Positions 52,165 to 62,996 of a stretch of DNA of 64,000 bases are shown piece after piece; positions within the stretch are counted from its first letter, which is position 1; every line of letters starts with the position of its first letter. This stretch comes from Bathynomus jamesi (taxonomy: Eukaryota > Arthropoda > Malacostraca > Isopoda > Cirolanidae): the NCBI GenBank assembly GCA_023014485.1, contig JAJOZX010001575.1, positions 537,001 through 601,000 of the forward strand, given 5' to 3'. The notes below the pieces were generated by a model. The model saw only the letters and a list, made by a program, of their open reading frames with translations. It did no database searches and was not told where the DNA came from. A program made the position numbers and the translations under genes.

Positions 52165-52376
52165 TATCCGTGTCTTATCTACCCTGTGAGCAGTCCAGAA
52201 TGCTCTCAAACACAAATCTTTCAGAAATTATACTGTACACAACACCACACACACACACTATATATATATATATAATATATATAATATATATATTATATAT
52301 GTAAAAGCACCGTTGAGACTCAGATACCTTGATTTCGGTTCTCTCTCCTTCTCTGGAGGGGCACATTCCATCCTAC

Positions 52377-52407
<31 letters not shown>

Positions 52408-53125
52408 GGAGGCTTCTATCGTATCACGGTCCCAGTAAGCGGTTTAAATATACGAGTGAATTCGAAAATGCTTATCTTGAAAGATAAAAGAGGCTTTTAA
52501 CCCGTTAACGCGGAACGTTTTTGTCGGGTTAAGTCTAAATGCATGTATTTAAAACGGTACGTATTCGGCCCAGTCGGTGTTAAAGGGTTAAGTACAGTAT
52601 TCCCGTTGCAGGGTGAAATTTTTTTTTATAAAAGAAAAGACATCGTACATCTGGCAACCAGTGCGTGATACTTATTTTATCAATTTATATGAACTCGAAT
52701 ACGTTTTGAGTCTCTCTACTTTATATATATATTAGGGGCGTATATTCAGGGTGTGCTAGGAAAAGCTGTAAAATAATTATTTTGAAAAGTTAATGAATAA
52801 ATGATTAAATCTTTTATACTAAATAATATTTAATACAAATAAAAGGTCATGAGAGTTTTGCATACATTAATATACAGTATTAACCTTCGTTGTTGCTTCT
52901 AGTACTTTCTGTTCGCTGCTCATATCTGCGGTCGAGCTAAACCTTTCTCGCACACTTTAGGGAGGAGGGATAGAAGTGAGGACAGGCAGGAGATGGGGGA
53001 GATGAAAGGGAGTGTTAGGGATTAGTGGGAGTTATTACTGGCTGAAGTCGAGCGGAGCGGCAGTAGCACACAGCTTGCTGTTTGGTGTGCGTGTGTTTCG
53101 CAGTGTCGTTCGATAATATAGCCTA
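52165..53125. other. No gene seen; TA runs at 52257-52300 and 52380-52408
   Basis: No frame or element end that I can support. Confidence 0.4.
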
Positions 53126-53130
53126 CTTTT

Positions 53131-53362
53131 GTTACTTATGCACCGCAGAAAGAGAATCGGATTTGCATGATTCGTTCATTTTTAACGAATCACTAATAAT
53201 AACTGTATTTACAAATCAAATATTCACATCTAAAATATCATAATAATATGATGATATTTTAGATGTGAATATTGCTTTATAAATACCGTTATTATTTAGT
53301 GATTCGTTAAAAACGAACGAATTATGCAAATCCGATTCTTTCTGCGGTGCATAAGTAATTAT
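53131..53362. mobile_element. Palindromic MITE, about 232 bp
   Basis: TTACTTATGCACCGCAGAAA at the left is inverted at the right end (TTTCTGCGGTGCATAAGTAA). The arms continue nearly to the centre through CGGATTTGCATGATTCGTTC and ATATTCACATCTAAAATATC. Target duplication not resolved. Confidence 0.8.
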
Positions 53363-53589
53363 TTATTATTAATTTCTAGAGGAAATTTATTAGTTTCCGG
53401 AGGATATAAAGGTCAAATTCGAACATTACGCATCAAATTACATCAGAAAAACTAATTGTTAATTGATTTTTGAGATGGATCTTAAAATGAATATTAACCT
53501 TAGTTTTTAATTGCTGTTTGCATAGTATGTGTATTAAGTTGATGGCTTACCTTTGACACTGAGATTTTTACCCTTCTTATATAATGGGC

Positions 53590-55720
53590 AAAAGTGATAT
53601 ACTTAGTAAACTTTTTTCCAACCCGAATTTACGAGAAAAGGTTAAAGTTGTGAGGGAGGTAGGCCTTGTCCAGCTCTACCAAATTTAGTTTCTCAGCATT
53701 AAGATAAAAAAAAGGCTGAATATGCAAGACATTTTCCGACTTCATAGTATGAATCAGTGACATGGATGACAGGCTGTGAAATCCGATCATGGCTTTTTGT
53801 TGGCCCTATTTACTGTTCTTCAAAGATAGCGGTGTGTGGAATAAATATGGGTTTTCTGACCTCAACCATTTAACTACACCACAACACGAAAGATATGCGT
53901 TACATGTTCAGTCGTATTTAAATCTAAATATGTTTGGAAAACCAAGAATTGACCCATTAATTCACAATCGACGGAAAACTGAAATAAGCCGACATAATGA
54001 ATAAGTAAACAGAAATAGAGAGATGTTAAAACGAATTATTGATGTAATATGTTATCTAGCAAAGCAAGAGCTTCCTCTTCGTGGTCATTATGATTCTGGC
54101 AATTCATTGGACAAAGGTAATTTATATTGAATTATTGAATCTGCTTCGAGATTATGATTCTCTTTTAGATTCTCATTTAAATACGTCAACTGTGTTTCAA
54201 GGAACTTCTCTAACTGTGCAAAATGGCATTATTCAAGCTATATCTAATGTTATTAGATCATATTAAAAGAGAGATAAGTTCAGCAACATTTGTCGCTATT
54301 GTACTTGATGAAACTTCTGATGTTATGTCAAAATCACAGCTCTCAACAGTTTTGTGTTTTGTTTATGAAGGCACAATATATGAAAGATTCATTGGGTTTA
54401 CGGATGTTAGTACTAACAGAACGTCTGATGGTCTGTTCAATCACGATGTTAATACAATTCAAGAATTTCAGATTGCGGATAAACTGGTTGGACAGACCTA
54501 TGATGGAGCGAGTGTGATGAGTGGACATATAAATGGTTTGCAAAGCAAAGTTCTTAATGTCTATCCTCTGGCCCTTTTTAAACATTGCTATGCACATGTG
54601 TTAAACTTAACTTTTACAGCAAGACCTTTCGAACATCAAAGGGTGTCAGGTTTTTTTTCAGACTTTAAATGGATTTGCGTCATATTTTTCAAAGTCTTCT
54701 AAAAGAGTACATACTCTGCACGAGTTCGTTAATAAAAGGCTACCCTCTGTAGCACCTACTAGATGGAATTTTACATCTCGTTTAAGTAACGCAGTGCAGA
54801 AATATAGAAGTCAGTTAATTGAATTTTTCAAACATGTTATCGAAAATTCTGAAAACTGGGACACCGATGCCATTGTGAAAGCACGTGGATTTTTCAGTTT
54901 CTTAGAAGATTTTCACACAATTTTGCTTCTTGAATTTTTTCAAAACTGTTTGGCTATACTCACGTTTTATACAATGTACTACAGAGCAAAGCCTATGATG
55001 TATTATGGTGTTGCAAGAAAATAAGTGATGTCACACAGCAGCTTAAATACGACAAGGAACATGGATTTGAAGAGTTATGGATTTCTGCTGTATGTAACAA
55101 GCATGGTAGTGATTAATTATCAAAGGCGTAAAAGGCAAAGAAGTCTATTAGATAATGAGGGAAAAAATGCTTATCTTCAATTATTATATTACAAAATAAT
55201 TGCTAGCATATGCACGCAAATTGACAGTAGATAGGTACTCTTCACTCTCCAAGCTAGAATTTTTTCACCTTCTTTGGCATGAAAAGTATGAGCAGTATAA
55301 AACAAAAATTCCAGACAACTTAATAAACAAATTAAAAGATTTTTATGGATCACTTTTTTGATTATATTCGCTTGAATAAATTAACTCACCGTGCTCGATT
55401 AATGTTCTGAATTCTCCAACAAGCATGCGCGTGAATTAGTAGAGTTTAAGACAGAAAATAACCTCAGGAGTGGTTTTAAAGAAATTTTTAAACTTGCAGA
55501 ATTGATTCGGAACTATACCAAGCAACACTGCTACAACAGAACGTTCGTTTTCTGCGCTAAAACGAATAAATACTCGTTACCGAGGCACGCAAAATCAGGA
55601 GAGATTGTGTGCTATCAGTTTATTATCAATTGAGAAAAAGCTACTTATGGAATTAAAAATAGGAGGCTCTTTCCACGATGACATTATATTGCAGTTTATA
55701 TCGAAGAAAGAAGAATAGAG
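53590..55720 (+). pseudogene. hAT transposase (TTF-zinc-finger / ZMYM1-like type), near full length but broken
   Basis: Plus-strand pieces in order: a TTF-type zinc-finger-like start with FCWPYLLFFKDSGVWNKYGF (53789-53880); QELPLRGHYDSGN-like and LLRDYDSLLDSHLN residues; then ISSATFVAIVLDETSDVMS (54265-54320), where the Asp of LDETSD is the first catalytic acid; VGQTYDGASVMSG (about 54485-54525) with the second; FKHCYAHVLNLT, which carries the C-x2-H. After stops, the C-terminal end at 55510-55700 has a TTERSFSALKRIN-like dimerisation signature. At least six frameshifts or stops. Terminal repeats not found. Role: transposition in the nucleus; this copy is inactive. Confidence 0.88.
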
Positions 55721-55807
55721 CTAAAGTATAAGTGAGCAAGTAAAATATTGTTTGTATGTTTAACTTCCCAATTCTTAATGCATTTCTAGACACTAGTTTT
55801 TTCTATC

Positions 55808-55841
55808 GCCCATATATATATATATATATATATATAATAAT

Positions 55842-55887
<46 letters not shown>
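55808..55887. repeat. (TA)n microsatellite
   Basis: TA repeat with AATAATTATATAATA interruptions. Confidence 0.95.
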
Positions 55888-55888
<1 letters not shown>

Positions 55889-56612
55889 ACACAGACCGTG
55901 CATGGAACAAGGAACTCTTCTGGGATAATTAAATCCACTATAGTCCGAATAAGTAATGGAAATGACAAATACCATAATGAGGACCCGTTGCCCACGTCGG
56001 GCTAGCATCATGAAAAAGAAAAAACTATGGTATTTGTCATTTACCATTACTTATTCGGACTATAGTGGATTTAATTATCCCAGAAGAGTTCCTTGTTCCA
56101 TGCACGGTCTGTGTGTATCATAAAAAACTCAGGGGACCATTCTGAGTTCATTCCCATCTTGAAACGGACATGTTATGTGTCTTGAAAAGTGGACGCTCAA
56201 TTCTGCCAGTTGAGGTTTAAGTTTTGGTTTTTGGCTAAAAATATAATAGTTACCCCTTTTTTCTTTGATGTATTCAATCTGACGTGAAGGCAGCGAGTCT
56301 TTTGCTTATATTGAGGTTCTAAATGTAGAAGGGCTAGGCTGCTTTAAACCCTAGATCCATGTCCCAAAGCTGGATCCTGTCTGCTTTGCAGATAGCTGGT
56401 GAGGGAAGCTATATTTATGGGACCTCTTTGCGAGTGACCCGTTGCCCACGTCGGGCTAGCATCATGAAAAGAAAAACTATGGTATTTGTCATTTACCATT
56501 ACTTATTCGGACTATAGTGGATTTAATTATCCAAGAAGAGTCCTTGTTCCATGCACGGTCTGTGTGTATCATAAAAAAAACTCAGGGGACCATTCTGAGT
56601 TCATTCCCATAT
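55888..56612. mobile_element. LTIR-1 element, copy 3 (compound)
   Basis: One left arm (55888-55975) joins almost directly to an inverted right arm (55980-56155, ending TGAGTTCATTCCCAT). After it comes an internal region shared with copy 1 (TGAGCGTCCACTTTTC inverse, TTGATGTATTCAATCTGACG), then a second right arm ends at 56612. So the copy is an element plus an extra arm pair. Confidence 0.75.
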
Positions 56613-56624
56613 ATATATATATAT

Positions 56625-56760
56625 GATGAATAAAACCACGAAGGAAAAGGAAACACAAAATGGTGCTCAAGCGCTTTCGTCTAATGACATCCTCAGGAAC
56701 ACTGAAGTATATAAAAAGGTTAAGCCTATATATAGTTACAGAAAGAAAAAAAGAAAAAAT
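56625..56760 (-). mobile_element. Penelope-like element 3, terminal fragment with hammerhead-like core
   Basis: Minus-strand CTGAGGATGTCATTAGACG followed by AAAGCG (56672-56696) fits CUGANGA, a short stem GTC/GAC, then GAAA, the hammerhead core pattern found at Penelope-like element ends. No coding part. Confidence 0.5.
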
Positions 56761-56822
56761 AAATAACACATACACACAAACACACATATATATATTATAT
56801 ACATACATATCTATATATACAA

Positions 56823-56855
<33 letters not shown>

Positions 56856-57157
56856 CAATAAACAGAGAAGTAAAAATAATAAAAAATTATTAAAAATTAA
56901 AACCTTAAGGATTACCAATGAGGCGTACAGATTGTAAGGAAAAATATCGATTTTTAGCACAAGATCAAATGGATTATAAAAATACAAATTTATACTGGAA
57001 CTCTGCCGGGTTTTAGCACAATGCTGCCTATGGTCAGGTTTCGATATATATAAAAAAAAAAAAAAAAAAAAAAAATGCAAATTAAAAGTTAATATTAGGA
57101 GAAATCCAATGACAAGGAGGAATGTAAATGCCATGAAAAGTCTTCTTTAATGCGCAA

Positions 57158-57184
57158 CGTTTCGAGCAATATGCTCATCTTCAG
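57158..57184 (-). ncRNA. Hammerhead-ribozyme-like core in the left repeat of Penelope-like element 1
   Basis: Minus strand: CTGAAGA, then TGAGCATATTGCTC with stem GAGCA/TGCTC, then GAAACG. This fits CUGANGA-stem II-GAAA. One extra U stands between the core and stem II, and stems I and III were not verified. Penelope-like elements are known to carry hammerhead motifs. Confidence 0.55.
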
Positions 57185-57480
57185 GCTAAATAATAACTAT
57201 GAAATTAAAATCAATAAACAAATGAAACAAGACAAAATAATTTCTATAAAACCTATTCTTAAAAACAAAATTTAAAAAGACTAAAAGAAGAAGGTTAAAT
57301 TCAAAGTTATAAAAATTTTACATATAAAATTACAAGAAATTTAAAAATTGAAATTGATACAATGAAATAACACTACTAACCCTTCATTGCTGGTTCCGAG
57401 GCACAAGTAATTTTAAAACAAAACAAAGGGAACATACTATGGGTTGGTGGTTGGAGAGTTATAAGTTGGGAAGGGGGAAA

Positions 57481-57960
57481 TTATAAAAAATTTAAAGGGA
57501 CAGCTGAGGAATCAACATTTAGAGAAGGGGTCAATGTTTTAATAAAAAGAGATTCCAAAATTCTAAGCGAGTTGGAACAAGAATTACAACCAAGAATTTT
57601 AAAATTATCTAAAGTGACATCAGTTTTACATTTAATACTGTGTTCCCGGATACTAGAGGCTTCTTTTTTATTTAAAATTTTACCTGTTCGGCAACTTATT
57701 CCCATATGCGAATAAAATCTAGCCCTGAGAGAGCGCACGGTGCTGCCAATAAGTACAAGGAGACACCTTGGGCAAGTAAATAAATATACAACACCGCTAC
57801 GCAACGAATCAGGAGTTCGATCCTTCGCTGAGAAAAAGCTACCTAAAGACGTTTTATTAATAAATATAATGCGAAAATCAGTATGATAAAAAAATTTCTT
57901 TAACAACTTGGTAAATTTAAGTTTAAATTCTTTATTCATGGGACCCATTTCAGGTACCAA
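57481..57960 (-). CDS. Penelope-like element 1: GIY-YIG endonuclease domain
   Basis: 159-residue frame: MVPEMGPMNK, FKLKFTKLLKKFFYH, then RTPDSLRSGVVYLFTCPRCL (GIY half, as VVY) and LVLIGSTVRSLRARFYSHMG, where the usual YIG tyrosine is Leu (LIG). A C-x2-C of the Penelope type (TCPRC) is kept, followed by a SIREHSIKCKTDVTLDNF-like end. The endonuclease would nick target DNA for primed reverse transcription. The first residues overlap the RT frame by 25 bases, so an indel separates them. The YIG-to-LIG change may cripple it. The stop lies inside the terminal repeat. Confidence 0.85.
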   Translation of the reverse strand: MVPEMGPMNKEFKLKFTKLLKKFFYHTDFRIIFINKTSLGSFFSAKDRTPDSLRSGVVYLFTCPRCLLVLIGSTVRSLRARFYSHMGISCRTGKILNKKEASSIREHSIKCKTDVTLDNFKILGCNSCSNSLRILESLFIKTLTPSLNVDSSAVPLNFL

Positions 57961-59003
57961 GAATATTTTATATCTTTAGGCACTGAAATACAGGGAAGTT
58001 GAGGGCTATAAACATTATTTAAGAAAGATCTTATTAGTTTATCTACATATTGAACAGGAAAACTATTATTGGTAAAATATGATCTTAAATTATTAAATTC
58101 ATCGTTAAGTAAGGTAAAACTAGAAGTCAAATTATATCCTCTGAACAAGAGAGTTTTAATACACGACATCTTATAGTTAAAATCAGTAAAACTAAAAAAA
58201 TTCATGCCCAAACCGGTAAAAGTGGGTTTCCTGTAAACTGATGTAGTAATAGAATCCCCCTTTTTCGAAATTAAAAGATCTAAAAAGGGAAGGGAGCCAT
58301 TTTCCTCAGTTTCCATTGTATAAGTTATATTGGGGTGCAGAGAATTTAAGAAGTTAAAAAATTGTTGCGCTTGTACAGCATTATCAAAGACAGCTATCGA
58401 GTCATCAACGAAGCGTCGGTAAAAAATTGGTTTACAATGGGTGGGAGATTGTCTAAAAATTATACTTTCTAAATGAGTCATAAAAAAATCAGCTGATAAA
58501 GGTCCGACGGGTGATCCCATCCCAACACCATCAATTTGTTGGTAAACCTTATTATTGAAAGTAAAATAACATTGCTTAAAAACCAGTTCTAAAAGTTCCT
58601 TAAAATAAGACCATGAAAAACCATGAAAACTATCAAGAGAGCTAAAAACCCTATCTAAAATAATGGCAATAGTTTCTGATACAGGTACGTTCGTGAAAAG
58701 CGACTTTACATCAAAACTGACAAAAAACTTTTTTGAACCAAAATTCTCACTAAGAAGATCTTTTTGAAATTCATAAGAGTTATTTATAGTATACGCATTT
58801 TTCGCAAAAGGTGACAAGAGACCAACAACAAATTTTGCCAATTGAAAGGTAGGTAAGTTATACGAAGCTAAAATAGGACGGAGAGGTGTTCCAACTTTAT
58901 GGATTTTAGGCAAACAGTATAATTGAGCAAGATCAGAACCAGATACGAACAACTGAGAGTAAGTATCGTTTTTTATTATCTTTAAAGACTTTAATCGTGA
59001 CAA
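57936..59003 (-). CDS. Penelope-like element 1: reverse transcriptase
   Basis: 355-residue frame. Residues about 25-50: DLAQLYCLPKIHKVGTPLRP, then ILASYNLPTFQLAKF (the Penelope PKIHK block). About 95-110: FVSFDVKSLFTNVPVSETI with catalytic D of SFDVKSLFTNV (motif A). About 160-180: DGVGMGSPVGPLSADFFMTH (motif B). About 197-207: YRRFVDDSIAVFD with the catalytic DD (motif C). Then LPFLDLLISKKGDSITTSVY and RKPTFTGLGMNFFSF. All RT catalytic residues are present. The next frame downstream carries the endonuclease. Reverse transcription here is thought to act at chromosomal ends or nicked DNA in this family. Confidence 0.9.
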   Translation of the reverse strand: MSRLKSLKIIKNDTYSQLFVSGSDLAQLYCLPKIHKVGTPLRPILASYNLPTFQLAKFVVGLLSPFAKNAYTINNSYEFQKDLLSENFGSKKFFVSFDVKSLFTNVPVSETIAIILDRVFSSLDSFHGFSWSYFKELLELVFKQCYFTFNNKVYQQIDGVGMGSPVGPLSADFFMTHLESIIFRQSPTHCKPIFYRRFVDDSIAVFDNAVQAQQFFNFLNSLHPNITYTMETEENGSLPFLDLLISKKGDSITTSVYRKPTFTGLGMNFFSFTDFNYKMSCIKTLLFRGYNLTSSFTLLNDEFNNLRSYFTNNSFPVQYVDKLIRSFLNNVYSPQLPCISVPKDIKYSWYLKWVP

Positions 59004-59404
59004 AATCTATTAACTTTGTCTTCCAACCTTAAAATGACTTTATTGACGGGTTCAAGAATTTGTTTGAATTTGCTAACATCACTTAAGATTTCATTAGTTT
59101 TATTTATGTAATCAGATTTGTTCAAAATAACAACTCCGTTACCCTTGTCCGGTCTAGTCACGACAATCTCCTGGTTCTTTGCCAAATTCTTAATAACCTG
59201 TAAGTCACTCTTCTTAAATATAAAAGATTTGAACTTAAGGTTTCTAAGTTTGTGAAAAAATTCATGAGTTAAATTAGCAAACTGACATTTAAAATTATTA
59301 AAATCACCAACATGGGGAACATTTTTCAAGCCATTAAAAAATTTCTCAAAGTAAAGAAAAAACGAAGGCTTATATATTTGAAATAACGGAAGCTTAAATT
59401 GCAA
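58991..59404 (-). CDS. Penelope-like element 1: N-terminal part of the RT ORF
   Basis: 137-residue frame with EFFHKLRNLKFKSFIFKKSD, then NQEIVVTRPDKGNGVVILNK (the conserved RPDKG block before the RT domain) and KSDYINKTNEILSD. It overlaps the RT frame by 13 bases, so a single indel probably splits one ORF. Confidence 0.85.
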   Translation of the reverse strand: MQFKLPLFQIYKPSFFLYFEKFFNGLKNVPHVGDFNNFKCQFANLTHEFFHKLRNLKFKSFIFKKSDLQVIKNLAKNQEIVVTRPDKGNGVVILNKSDYINKTNEILSDVSKFKQILEPVNKVILRLEDKVNRFCHD

Positions 59405-59699
59405 GCCAAGTGAGAGTAAAAACTTTTCCTGAGGGGAAAGGGTGTAACGAAAAATTCGAAATTACTTTATCAGAATTGAAAAAATTAGGTGAATTCAGGC
59501 CCAGGGCCTTTAACTTACGTTCATGAGTTTCAGAAATGGTAGAATGAAACTTTTCAAGATCACGTTGTACAAGAGAAATTATTAATAAATAATCCAACAA
59601 CGAAAGGGTATTTTTAAGAATAATTATATGATGCTCAGCTGTCCCTTTAAATTTTTTATAATTTCCCCCTTCCCAACTTATAACTCTCCAACCACCCAA
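59394..59699 (-). CDS. Penelope-like element 1: start of the ORF, partly in the terminal repeat
   Basis: 101-residue frame. Its first 20 residues lie in the right inverted repeat (GGWRVISWEGGNYKKFKG). Then EHHIIILKNTLSLLDYLLI and ISETHERKLKALGLNSPNFF, typical of the charged N-terminus of Penelope proteins. The true start may be a later Met or lie in another frame. It overlaps the next frame by 11 bases. Confidence 0.65.
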   Translation of the reverse strand: MGGWRVISWEGGNYKKFKGTAEHHIIILKNTLSLLDYLLIISLVQRDLEKFHSTISETHERKLKALGLNSPNFFNSDKVISNFSLHPFPSGKVFTLTWLAI

Positions 59700-59965
59700 C
59701 CCATAGTATGTTCCCTTTGTTTTGTTTTAAAATTACTTGTGCCTCGGAACCAGCAATGAAGGGTTAGCTAACTAGTGTTATTCTATTGTATCAATTTCAA
59801 TTTTTAAATTTCTTTTAATTTTATATGTAAAATTTTTATAACTTTGAATTTAACCTTCTTCTTTTAGTCTTTTTAAATTTTGTTTTTAAGAATAGGTTTT
59901 ATAGAAATTATTTTGTCTTGTTTCATTTGTTTATTGATTTTAATTTCATATTGTTATTATTTAGC

Positions 59966-59992
59966 CTGAAGATGAGCATATTGCTCGAAACG
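59966..59992 (+). ncRNA. Hammerhead-ribozyme-like core in the right repeat of Penelope-like element 1
   Basis: Exact inverse counterpart of 57158-57184 (CTGAAGA, stem GAGCA/TGCTC, GAAACG) on the plus strand. Confidence 0.55.
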
Positions 59993-60119
59993 TTGCGCAT
60001 TAAAGAAGACTTTTCATGGCATTTACATTCCTCCTTGTCATTGGATTTCTCCTAAATATTAAATTGAAGCTTTTTAGAAGCAACCCGCATGATTATATAT
60101 ATATATATATTTTAAATTG

Positions 60120-60498
60120 GGGTTGTTTAACCCCCTTCGCAACATCTAAGGTCATATGACGCAGGGCTGTGGAGTCGGTAGACCAAGCCTCCGACTCCGA
60201 CTCCTAGAATTTTAGAAGGGCCGACTCCGACTCCGACTCCTGCCTCTAAATAATAATATAAAATATACTTTGATTATATTAACCCAGAATGGCATTTCAT
60301 CACTACCAAGTGAATCATCAGGCTACTTTTTAAGCTCAATTTCTCTAAATTTAAGTCTTAATGGTTGTAGCTGCCATTATGGCGTTTTTATTTAAGGAAA
60401 AAAAAATTATTAAACCAAAAACATTACTTACAGTCTACATTAACGAAAGTAAAAATCTACTGTTGTATAACTTGATATATATATATATAATATATAAT

Positions 60499-60529
<31 letters not shown>

Positions 60530-61094
60530 TGCTAAGATCAAAGTGAAAACTTAATAGCTGCATGACAAAAAAAAATAATAATAAAATTCCATTACACAAA
60601 TAAATATAGCTAATCAAAACATGTTGGTACATGTTTACAACCAAAATTTAGAATTAGCTTACACAGAATGTATTCAAATATAAATTTCTGAAAAGAAAAT
60701 CAACAGTAATTAGTGATATGCAGGAAAAGCTCCTAGAAAGATCATGATGTAGGGGAATCATCATAAAATAACTATAATGCAAGATAGGAGGTTTTTAACC
60801 TGAACCAATATAAAGTACATCATAAAAAAAAAGGAGTCGGAGTCGGTCCATTTTTACCGACTCCGACTCCTCTAACAATGAATTTACTTCCGACTCTCCG
60901 ACTCCGACTCCACAGCCCTGCTATGACGGAGGGAACCTACAGCTTTACGTGGGTTCCGTACCACGGGTCGCTACATAATCTGGGCGCGGAGGACGGTCTC
61001 CCATCCAACTACTACCCAGACCCAACGTCGCTTAACTTCGCTGATCTCTGGGAAGCGGTGTTACGACATTGGCCACGACGTAGCCCATATACAT
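60120..61094 (+). repeat. Interspersed repeat R2, copy 2 (split by a hAT MITE)
   Basis: GGTTGTTTAACCCCCTTCGC, then after the insertion ATGACGGAGGGAACCTACAG, TTTACGTGGGTTCC, GGGTCGCTACAT, TCGCTTAACTTCGCTGATC and GAAGCGGTGTTACGACATTG. Matches 32625-33000. Confidence 0.75.
60162..60920. mobile_element. hAT MITE, 759 bp, CAGGGCTGTGGAGTCGG ends
   Basis: The left end is CAGGGCTGTGGAGTCGG and the right end its exact inverse; subterminal CGACTCC repeats stand on both sides. The flanks are ATATGACG (60154-60161) and CTATGACG (60921-60928), 7 of 8. The interior is AT-rich with no transposase. Confidence 0.92.
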
Positions 61095-61376
61095 ATATAT
61101 ATATATGGTGTAGTGGTTAGCGTTGCTGACTACGAATCCATCGGCCCCGGGTTCGAGACCGGCGCGCAGCAAAACCCAGCTGTTCATCCTTCCACACAAT
61201 AAAGAAAGTGGTTGGTAGATAAATGGGTACCTTAGGTGGCCTAGTGGTTAAGACGCTGGGCTGCTGATGGGGCGTGGTTCGGATTCCACGTTAAACTGTA
61301 GGTCTAAGGTGGAGTGAAAAGCTTGACGTTCGTCAGAATGAACAATTCGGGCGGAAGCTAACCAAAGGTTACCAAA
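61085..61376 (+). mobile_element. SINE-A, short subfamily
   Basis: ATGGTGTAGTGGTTAGCGTT (box A) and GGGTTCGAGACC (box B), body and tail GGGCGGAAGCTAACC, then a TA run. The stretch after box B (CGGTGACGGCAGC) is lost. Confidence 0.87.
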
Positions 61377-61528
61377 GTTTTATATATATATATATACACA
61401 ATTAAATTACACATACTGCCATTTAAAAGCATGCCATTTATTATATATAACTTAAATTTTAGGCTTTAGGTACCTTGTTATAATAATGTTCAGCACACCC
61501 TGTTTTGTTAACCACTGTATCCATTATA

Positions 61529-61546
61529 TATATATATAATATATAT

Positions 61547-61577
<31 letters not shown>
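61529..61577. repeat. (TA)n microsatellite
   Basis: TA repeat with three AATA breaks. Confidence 0.95.
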
Positions 61578-61579
<2 letters not shown>

Positions 61580-62155
61580 CTGGATGTAACGGATGTCAGA
61601 TTTTACGCATCCGCGGATGCGAATGTCTATAAAAACAAATTATAGATTTTCGATTGCCCACATTATTAACATATTTTAAGGTTTTTATAACGTAAAAACC
61701 GTTGGTCACTTTATAAGGAACTACAACATTGATCAATTCACAAATAAAGCCATATAGCTAAGCACTCGTGCTATGTACAACGTAGAATGTACGTTGTACA
61801 CTACATTTGTACTTACCAATAATAGTTATACTATGGTATACTCTTTCAATATAGTATTTACGAGTTTCAGCCTCACTGATTATTGTAGTTTGTTACCAGG
61901 AAAATATTAAACAAATAACGGAAGATGAGCGCTTCTTTGCTGTGGTATTGCTGCTGCTCTTGAACGACATTTTCCTTTCTTGAAATTTTGAAAACTGAGA
62001 ACATCAATCAGCGTTATGATACAGATATTTGGGAATTAGGTGCATATTGCATATGTGGAAACGCTATAATATGGTATAACATCCGCGCAAATATCCACAT
62101 CGTAAAGTGCCGATGTTAGAAATCATGCGGATGTCACATACATCACTAATATTAT
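61578..62155. mobile_element. Possible hAT-like element with GGATGTAACGGATGTC end
   Basis: The left part has GGATGTAACGGATGTCAG and ACGCATCCGCGGATGCG. The right part (62085-62150) has ATCCGCGCAAATATCC and CATGCGGATGTCACATACAT. The GCGGATG words cluster at both ends as subterminal repeats. Ends and duplication are not certain. Confidence 0.45.
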
Positions 62156-62159
62156 TAAG

Positions 62160-62950
62160 ACGTAGTCTTCTTTAGAATCTATTGTTTGAGTTTACAGATA
62201 AGTGTATTTCCGTCGTGAGACTACAAATGTGTAAAAGATATTATTCTTAAGTAAATATAAACCTGTATACGGACGGTTTGCGATCGCAGATACTTGTGGT
62301 TTTTGTCCAGTTTGTAAAGAGCAAGCTTGAGGTAGTACGAGTATGACTGTGGTTGATACTTTTAAATTTGTGCTGCCTTCGGGAGGAAACACAAACTTGC
62401 GGTGGAACTTACTCCAGAAGAATCTTGCACTAGTACTGATAATAATTGGGAATATCTGCAATACAAACTAAGAAGAACATTGCAGTCAATTGAGTACGGC
62501 TATGGATGTTCTTTAGACTAGACTAACACAAAGCATAGTTGCTTTCAGTGGTGATGAACCACGTACGGAAGCCTCGTCAGTACTTTGACCCCCAATTTGC
62601 TTGGCAATGCTACTACGAGCTGCTCGTACCCTGAAATGGTGTATGGGCGGAATGATGCTCTCTGTGAAAAGGTATTTTAACTCTTTGCACTTCCATTAAA
62701 ACTATGAATGCATCGATGAATAACACTGGTATGCATATGAAATTTTTTTTGCCTGCTGTGAGGGTTTTTTCAACTCATATTATATAATTCGACCATGCTG
62801 AATTCGAAAATGACATTGGTTTTCCTCAATCAGGTCAGGTTTTTTCTCTATTGGCCATTTATTATAAGTCCAATTTTATCCCCAAATTTATTGATTTTTT
62901 TTTAGCTTAAACACTGTAGATACGAGTAATATTATAAGAACACTCGTGAA
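62160..62950. other. No gene seen
   Basis: Short frames only; no family recognised. Confidence 0.4.
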
Positions 62951-62996
62951 AAATGAAACATTGTGTGAATAAATACTTTTATTCATACAATGAATA

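Larger units (their letters stand above)
57080..60060 (-). mobile_element. Penelope-like retroelement 1 with inverted terminal repeats
   Basis: Roughly 57080-57506 and 59636-60060 are inverted copies of each other (for example GGAGAAATCCAATGACAAGG at 57094 and its inverse at 60032). Between them lies one minus-strand ORF in four slightly overlapping frames, about 2.2 kb: N-terminal part, RT, GIY-YIG endonuclease. Long repeats in direct or inverted orientation are usual for Penelope-like elements. Each repeat carries a hammerhead-like core. Only three or four single-base shifts disrupt the ORF, so this copy is young. Confidence 0.92.
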
